The notes under the pieces: model-generated
Seen by the model: the letters and a program-made list of their open reading frames with translations, nothing else
Databases searched by the model: none
What the model was told of the DNA's origin: nothing
In this document: in pieces, positions 56,407 through 64,000 of the stretch
How the letters are laid out: each line of letters begins with the position of its first letter
Numbering within the stretch: the first letter of the stretch is position 1
Source of the DNA: Acanthosoma haemorrhoidale
Lineage: Eukaryota > Arthropoda > Insecta > Hemiptera > Acanthosomatidae
Direction: 5' to 3'
Length of the DNA: 64,000 nt
Assembly: GCA_930367205.1 (NCBI GenBank)
Contig: OV884014.1
Span: 110,621,138-110,685,137, forward strand
Position numbers and translations under genes: made by a program

Positions 56407-58011
56407 ATATATCACTCTCTGATCGCTTCAGTAGAGAGAATACAATAGTTAGTTTTAACTATAGCTATATTCATTGCTGTAACGCGATTTTTAGCTGATT
56501 TTATTGAAGTAAGCGATTCAACACAAAATAATATCACGTTAGGGATAAAAACGGGGGGCTTATGGAATTAAGGAATTTGAGTAGAAAAAAATTGACAACA
56601 ATGTTTTCATTTCCACAGAATGGAAAAATATCAGTAGCAGGATGTATGCGACAGACGTACAAGATCGCATGTTTTCCCTTAAAGAAAAAGTCTGTAGGAT
56701 TTCCTCGAAGATGTTCTGCACACGTGTATGGTCATCTTGGGCTGTGAGTTATGGAGGTGCTGCTCATAACTTTCACCCTTACATCGCAGCAAATAATAGC
56801 TTGGGTTCTCACGGTGAAAGTGTTGCAGGCAATCTCAGGCGATGATCGAACCCGCGCCTCTTTTACTTTTACTATTTGCGAAAGGTCATCGGGAATAGTA
56901 GGTACTTTTGCACTTATCGCTCAATGTTAAAACCCACGTTAGCTTATCGAGAAAAGACATGATAATTATTCGGTGTGATATTAAACATCCAGTCGTGGAG
57001 TGGGATCATCAGACTATAAAACTCAGCTCTAATCATCGGACATTCGCAATTTATCAGCGTCAATCAATGTATGTCACTCCTGGTAATTATTAGGTTTATT
57101 TATTCTGCCTGATATTTTCCGAAACGGAACTGTCTACTTTGTTGTATGCTTACATAATAAACTATCTGAGCATTGTCATGACGACGTAGAGAACCTGAGC
57201 ATATTTAATCTCACAACCTGATGTGGAAATACAGAATTGGTTTGAAACGTCGTCCTTTACAAAGGAAAATTATGAAAATCTAATGCGTTTTTTCTACAAA
57301 TTGACTCGATATATCCCATCAAATATACCATACTAATTTGTACTCGCTGTATTTGAGGAAGAGCAAAGGTTGATAGGAGATGAAGCGCGCTTTCAAATAT
57401 TGTCCGTGTAATGTTTGTTGTTACCCTATTGTTCTTGTAGATATCTGTTAGTGGGCTTATATAATACAGAATCCATTGTGCATTACAAATAATATTATAT
57501 TTGTCTCTTCTTTTGGTTGCGTCGTGGGATAGACTCGGTGTTCCTTCTACGGTCAGAAGAAGGTGTCCACTCGTAGGTAAAACAAACTAGCTTCTCTAAG
57601 TTGAAGTAGAATAGAATAGAAAAAAACAACAAGCTTTATTCTGGAACCATGCCTCCTATAAATAGTATAACACAACTAAAGGGTATACCTCAGGTTAAAA
57701 AAATATTCAAGAATTTTTTTAAATTAACAAAAAAAAAAAGGTATAATCCACTTTATAACAGCAATAAAATTAAATTTATTAATATCAGTGGTTACTATTT
57801 TGAAAAGTTGCATCTATGGGGGTTTGTCAACAGAACAGTTGTAGTAATGGCTAATAGTTGCAAATAAAATGAGATGACGATGACAATAAAAAATACAAAG
57901 ATCTTAGGTTGGCAACCCTCTGCCTGAGTGATGAGGAGCTGTTGTAATTGGAGGGTTTCAGAAGTACCTAAGGATGAAGCATGGTGGATATTAGAGTGTA
58001 TGGCTCAGATA
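56407..58011. other. No gene recognised; one open frame of interest
   Basis: After an acceptor-like TTTTCATTTCCACAG at 56606-56620, a frame at 56642-56845 is open for 67 codons ('VSYGGAAHNFHPYIAANNSL', ending 'VAGNLRR') and is less AT-rich than its flanks. It is unrecognised and its antisense is also open. A frame at 57649-57867 is Lys/Asn-rich and low complexity. Confidence 0.35.
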
Positions 58012-58720
58012 TGTAAGTCCCCGAGGTGAAGCGGAGACGCCCGCCGCGGGCTAGGGTCGCTACAACCTCTAGCCGCCGTCCGGCGAGCGCCTAGAAAGAG
58101 ATAGAGCGGGCGGACCTGTAGTCTTTCACCCCGGCGGGCAGCCTAATTTGTTTTGATCTGACTCCACAAGATCTTAGAAGGTGTGCCCCGACAGTGCACT
58201 ATGTTCAGGAGAAGAGGAACAGGGTAGGTTTATAGGTAGTTTATGTGGTCTTGGAATGACCACGAATTCATTCTCGGTAGCTGAGGGTAGGCGGAAAACG
58301 TCCGGATCCCAAAGGCGAGTGTGGACCAGAGAGAGGCAGACAGGATTGCTGCTAAGAAAATTTGCAGGGCCACGGCAACCGTCGTCCGCGAGGGAGAGGT
58401 CTCTTCCAAGGAAGTGCTAGTTTTAGCGAGAAGAAGGCAGAGATTCCCACTAGAAAGGTGTGGGGTCTGACAACGCCGGACTAAAACATAGCAAGGTTAG
58501 GAGAGAGAGATGCAGAGGTAGTTGAATGAGAAGACCATGGTTTTGAGTAGAGCAGCAAGCGCCAGTGCAGAGAGAGAGAGAGAGAGAGGTGTTAAAGGTG
58601 CCGGTTTGGTAAGTTCTAATTTTCGCTCTTAGACGCGGAGTTTATATACAGGCCAGCCGTAGTGGGGATGGCTCCCCTGACGTCATATGCTTTATTAAAC
58701 ATATGGAAACAATGATAGAT
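58012..58720. mobile_element. LTR-like repeat, copy 4 (divergent subfamily)
   Basis: The core from GTGCCCCGACAGTGCACTAT to the GGGGTCTGACAACGCCGGAC block matches the other copies. The left 150 bp is GC-rich and different. A TATA-like TATATACA lies at 58643-58650. An (AG)n run is inside at about 58573-58590. The ends are uncertain. Confidence 0.45.
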
Positions 58721-58899
58721 ATTTTCTGGCCGAGAAGAGGGGAACTTCTAATTATTTGTAATCAAGAGGTGGCCACAACATAGAGATTGGCGTACAAGAA
58801 AGGAGCGATCCAATGCTGCAATTTAGTGGGCAGGAGTTCAGGGAGTTGAGGATTTGAACTCTAGTATATTGTATGTATGTGAGGGGAGTAATGAGACTT

Positions 58900-59088
58900 G
58901 ATATTAAAACAGCTTTATTATGATAAAATTACAATCTGCCTCATTGGACAATAAGTAATTGTGACAAATATTCTCATTCATGCAGTATTTTCAATTTTCA
59001 TTCATTCGCTCATTCGTACAGTATTTACAAACAGCTCAGATACCTCCCAAGTCCACATGGTTGTCACCTCCCTCGCTTGCGAAAGAGT
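58900..59088 (-). mobile_element. LINE-A, very short copy with target-site duplication
   Basis: It matches the last 190 bp of the LINE-A 3' UTR, from CAGCTTTATTATGATAAAAT to CACCTCCCTCGCTTGCGAAA. It is flanked by ATGAGACTT at 58891-58899 and 59089-59097. Extreme 5' truncation of a LINE insertion. Confidence 0.8.
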
Positions 59089-59097
59089 ATGAGACTT

Positions 59098-61368
59098 AAT
59101 ACCTTCATTTAGACTGAATGAAATTTAAGGTAAATACTAAAATATTTGTGTCTATATAAACCGAAAACTTTCACATCATAAATTAGAGAATTATTTCTCC
59201 ATTGAACGGTAGGCTTTAAAACCGCGTGAATAGTCTTTTATTTTTTGTCAATGTGTTAATATATTGCACATAGATAGATGATGCTCATTAAAAACAATGC
59301 CTCCTTGAAATAAATATATATATACATTTATAAAAATATTTATCGAGTTGTTTTGCTCTAATTATTTTTGACTCCTCGTTAGAGCGTAGACCTGCTTGTG
59401 TATCCCCTGCGACTATTCGCCTATTGTACGAGCTGCCCTGATTAAGGAGATGGCTGGCCCTGACATGAATCCCAAAACCACTTGTTGAATATCTTATTAA
59501 CCGAGAATGGCTGTATCACTCTCACTCGCTCGTTAACGCTATGTACCACATACATTTACTTTTAATGATCTCTGACAGCTAGCGGTTAGGTTTTTCACGT
59601 ATTTTTAAATAACATACACAGCCCTTCAAATCTAATGTAAAAAAACTAAAACCTATTTCAAAAAGCGTGAATTATCACACGATCAAGAAGAGTTTCTATC
59701 GTCATCATAATTATTTCTTCTTGATTGATTTCCTATGTTTTATTAAATCATTTATAACCAAAGTCCCATTGGTTAATACTCAACATGGCAATTTTGTTGC
59801 CACTCTGGTCTCAGTTGACTAATTACACATTTAAAAAAAAAAACAAGTTGTTACTAATCGGATTTTATGTTGTTTTTTATTATACATATTCTTAAATAGC
59901 ACGTGTAGGTCTTAAATTGGTCAATACCCTGCACAATATACTGTAAAAAAGATCTTTATTAGACAGTAATTATCTGATTTATGACACCTTTTTCATTTAT
60001 TGTTAGCGTCTTCAGGGGATAACCTTTCTAAATATTATATCTCTACGAAAATCACCTGACTGCACAATTATAGTTACGATAAAATGAACAATAAAACAAT
60101 ATTACAAGCGATCAATAATTAATTAATAAACCTTAATTATGCTTAAGAGTTAGAGCAGAAAAATTTGTGATGAACAAACAAAGTTAATGAAATAAAATCT
60201 TCATAAAAAATTCAAGGTTTGTAAAGTCGCTAAAACTGAGACAAACAGTTGAAAATTAAATGGTTTCTGATTTTGAAAAACAAAAACAAAAAAAGAAACC
60301 CTAAAAAACATCGAAGTATACATTCATTAGTAAATGAAATAAATTTGCATAAATACCAGATTAAGTGTGAATGAAAATTTTTTGTCAGTCAAGGGATTCA
60401 AGCAAACGCTTTCCAATATCATGGAATGAGGTTTTTTAAAACCATTACACTAAGAGCTATAATAATAAATATTATATTACTAGTTGAAAAATCGTTGGAA
60501 GAGTATCCGTTTGTTTATTAAACCTCAATCAAAGTGGTCCCAGTTCCAATACGAAGTTGTAATCAATTTACCATCTTGGCACGCGACCTCTGGTCTCTAG
60601 TCGTTTGTTTATTGATTCGAAAAATGAACGGAATTAGCAAAATCACGAATCGGCAATGTTTCGAACAAAGTGGTTCATGATTGGATTCTTTGCACAATTT
60701 ACAATGTAGAATGTAGCTCTGAACAATGTAGCACAATGATAAAAAACAAAACATTTTTTATAATAACTTATAGACATATTTATATATTTGTATGTACTGA
60801 GAAAATTTCTCACGTTACAATGTTTTTCCTCAAAGATTCTCTTGTGCGTGAAGTGAGGACGAGAGTAGTCTCCAAGCGACATTCGACACGAACTAAGAGA
60901 TAATGGCCTTGTATATATGTTTTAAAGTTTTTACCTGCAGTGAGGGTTTAGGAAAATACTGATCAATGGACTCAATTACAGACCAATAAAGGAACATCAA
61001 GTGCAATACCCATTGTACTTTTACAAAGAATAGAACATTTTTTTAGACTGAGGAACTGATGAAGAAGAAGTGGGAAAACGACGAACAAGAAGAAATAAGC
61101 AATATCCTAACATATGAAGCCCTGGGGAAGAACTCTCCAGTAGAATGAATAATCAAAAGAAACGACAGAAAATCTAACAATATAAGCTGTGGACAATTAG
61201 TGGATTTAGAAACAAAATAACAAATGTGAAACAACGTTAATATAAATGATTGCACTTAATAATCTTTATAGTTAATTTGAAGTATTTCTGTTCTGAAACT
61301 CAAATGTACTTAAAAATCTTAAAGTAATCATAGGTAATTCTACGTACAGCCCGGGTCAAATATAGGTC
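59098..61368. other. No gene recognised
   Basis: AT-rich. Short frames around 60563-60903 and 61043-61255 are unassigned on either strand. Confidence 0.5.
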
Positions 61369-61616
61369 AAATTAGTCATCACATTATTGAATTTGATTAC
61401 TCTATAGGCGTTTAATTAGTCATATTATTGAATTTGATTACTCTATATGCGTTTAATTAGTCATATTATTGAATTTGATTACTCTATAGGCGTTTAATTA
61501 GTCATATTATTGAATTTGATTCCTCTGTAGGCGTTTAATTAGTCACGTTATTGAATTTGATTACTCTATAGGCGTTTAATTAGTCACATTATTGAATTTG
61601 ATTACTCTATAGGCGT
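61369..61616. repeat. 41-bp tandem repeat, about 6 copies
   Basis: The unit contains ATTATTGAATTTGATTACTC and TATAGGCGTTTAATTAGTCA. Units differ by single substitutions (TAGGC/TATGC, TCATA/TCACG/TCACA). Confidence 0.95.
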
Positions 61617-64000
61617 TGGCAAAAAAGTTATAATAAAACAACATTGCTTAATATTGATTTGATTTTATATTGTCTCAATGAATTCTAATCCAAAGATAAA
61701 TCTCGTATTGACCAATGGGAGGAATTTCGTTAAATAGACGGATAACGGATAAGATCCGTTTTGTATTTACATGACTGAAAATATTAAATGAGATATAGAA
61801 TGAATACAAATGATGGATGATTACGCTTACTTAGAAACTAAATATGAACATCGGTGTCTTCATTGATAAAAAGTTCGGGCCGAGCTGCCCTCAGGTCAAC
61901 AAAGGAAAAGTTATGTCCTCTCTTCTATCCCATCTCGCCCTGGTTTCTTGTTCTCGCCTAAGGGAGCTGTCTCCTCTTTGATTCAGATCAAACTCAAAAA
62001 AATTGTTTTTATTCACACCTCCTTTAACCTAGCGAGCTTGTGAAGTTCACACCTTCTTGTACGTGCTTCGCCGGATATCGCATTTCCTGTCCTCTGGCTT
62101 TGACCTGTTTTCAACATTTTACAAGAGGTGTTTCGTATTTCAAACCCCTCTTGATGCCCGCCGACAAAGACATATTTATTGATACACTTATAACAATAGC
62201 CAATTTATATTTCTTAATTTTGTTATCTTATTCATTATATTTATGTTACGTGTTATACATATAACAGTATATATATCTGGGTTGTGGTGGGTTTTTTTTT
62301 TTTTTTTGACAAATGGAAACCTCTTGCATGAAGTAATGGTTAGTGACTGTATCATGAGAAGGTTGAAACCTTGTTAACCTATTTTCTTTCTTCTAATTAC
62401 ACCAAACTCCAAACAGGTATAGCTCAGATGTCTTATTTCGAGTTGATTTGTAATGAGTTTTTTTGGGTTTTTTTTTTTTTACAGACAGTTGTATCATTTT
62501 TTAAATGATAAATTTTTGTTTATTTTCTTTCTCGTGATAATAAGCTTTCTTATCGGTTCATCTTATTGTTAGTTAGGCCTTATCAGTAATAGTATAACCC
62601 GAAATTTGGACCAAAAACGAATCAGTAACGGTATTTTGTTGGTGAATTATTTCAGCAACTAACGTGAACTTAAAGATCCACTAAACTCTATGTATTGTTT
62701 TCCACGTTAAGTAAAGCGAACAGTGCCTCTGTTGGTAGACAATGGAAGAACTTTCATCCACCCCTTGTAAATTCAGTCTTATCTGCAAAAGGCTACCTGC
62801 ACCTCTCGTTAACCTTATCGAAAAACGTGCGTTGCTAACCAATGAGGAAGTTCATCAATAGCCGTTCAGTGAACGACGACAAATAATCACTTAGGCATTA
62901 TATAGAGATTATTTCACAGGAACATATTTTGTGGTCGGATTTCGCAAAGATGCTGTGACAGGTCCACTGGAGGATACCCTACATCTCTGTTATGTTCAGT
63001 GCACATGGACAAAGCAACTTTATAGGTTTTTTTTCTTCCCCCTCTTGCCCGGATGCTTGATAATTAATAGGATGTGTGCCAAGAGCTAATTAACCCACTG
63101 CATAAAAGCAGGCCATTACACACATCCTCCTAGAATATAATCAAGTATTTCAAATCCTTTATATAATTGTTAGCCAACCGACACCGTCGTAGGGCTTATT
63201 GATTAAATTTATATAAATAAAACCCTACCGTAATTTAAACCGCTGTGATACAATTACAAATTTTACTTTCTCTGCCTTCATCGATGTTCTCTAATTAATG
63301 ATCTCATAACAGGAAATACTTCATTAATAAACAACAGTAAATTGTTGTCAAATAAGCCCCAGATTGGTGTTTTGCAGAATTCATTTTGGCTTGCTTGATT
63401 TACCTGACACAAACCTGTCCCTTAGAAGGTATTCGATTGTCGGCGGGATCTGCCAGAGCACAGAGGGCTGGTTGACCCCAATATCCTAATTAAAATTGAC
63501 AAACACTTGCTGGTGACAACATTTCCATCTAGCCTTTTTTAAACAGACTCAGAAATGTTTGCCTGGCACTCGCTCTCCAACATGATTGAAAATTGGCTGA
63601 AAATATATACATGGACATAATATGAAATGCAATATGTTTTAATATGTAACTTGGCGTAGTATTTAGAACAGTTGGCTCTCACGCTAACATATTTCCTTTG
63701 ATGCTGTTGACGACTTAGGATGGATGGTCTAGAGCAGAGAGAAGAAATTAGGATCAGCCTACTCATTTTGCAGCATCACATTCAAAATCAAAATTATGTT
63801 ACATTATCAATTATCAAAATGAATATTCATTCAAAATTATGTGCCTCTTCAAGGAAAGATGATCGCGTTGATACAAAATCGAACTCAATGGCCTTCAGCG
63901 AGTTATATTTTTTCGTACAGGAAGTAGCTGGAAAATACAAGAATGAATTGTCGAGAACCCCTATTCAATCTCAGGATTATCCTACAGCCAATGTGAGGCT
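61617..64000. other. No gene recognised
   Basis: T-runs lie at 62293-62308 and 62470-62480. Patches at 62690-62880 and 63400-63480 are less AT-rich than the rest but contain no frame that I can assign. CTGCATAAAAGCAGG near 63098 is TATA-like, without other promoter evidence. Confidence 0.45.

Noticed and set aside
58012..58160. GC-rich block as rRNA or a CpG island
   Set aside because: It does not match any rRNA motif I know and adjoins LTR-like copy 4, so it is more likely part of that repeat.

Overview
This is a eukaryotic nuclear window, most likely from an insect or other arthropod. It is AT-rich and has no operon-like gene packing. It holds mariner/Tc1 and pogo/Tigger-type DNA transposons, Jockey-type LINEs and a Gypsy-like fragment. 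One insertion of mitochondrial DNA uses the invertebrate mitochondrial code. I found no complete, intact host gene. Nearly all recognisable coding sequence is decayed mobile-element sequence.

Layout. 1-9.6 kb: an internally deleted Tigger-like element (2854-3771), a Gypsy-type RNase H fragment (3935-4325), a Jockey-like LINE ('LINE-B', 4640-5579) with a second partial copy (6786-7195), and the first copy of 'LINE-A' (8794-9624). 10-16 kb: a perfect 31-bp-arm palindrome next to a tRNA T-arm-like motif, two mariner relics, and a LINE-A copy with a clean target-site duplication. 16-38 kb: two copies of an LTR-like repeat, a duplicated 245-bp segment, a cluster of mariner/LINE pieces (25.0-28.2 kb), a third LINE tail (29.7-30.2 kb), a 32-bp tandem repeat, a LINE-A/mariner pair (32.1-33.3 kb), and one plausible host-gene terminal exon on the minus strand (38321-38582). 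39.9-44.4 kb: a 36-bp minisatellite of about 124 units, open in five of six frames. 45.5-46.0 kb: nuclear mitochondrial DNA (trnF plus 5' nad5). 47-64 kb: two more Tigger-like elements, an inverted pair of mariner fragments, two more LTR-like copies, a very short LINE-A copy and a 41-bp tandem repeat.

None of the elements looks autonomous. All DNA transposons lack part of the transposase, and all LINEs are truncated at the 5' end. Their mobility would depend on full-length relatives elsewhere. The most useful leads are the minisatellite (structure and possible transcription), the NUMT flanked by 14-bp direct repeats, the candidate exon at 38.3-38.6 kb, the inverted mariner pair, and the LTR-like family with an open frame shared between copies. 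All family assignments come from reading motifs by eye; no database search was possible.
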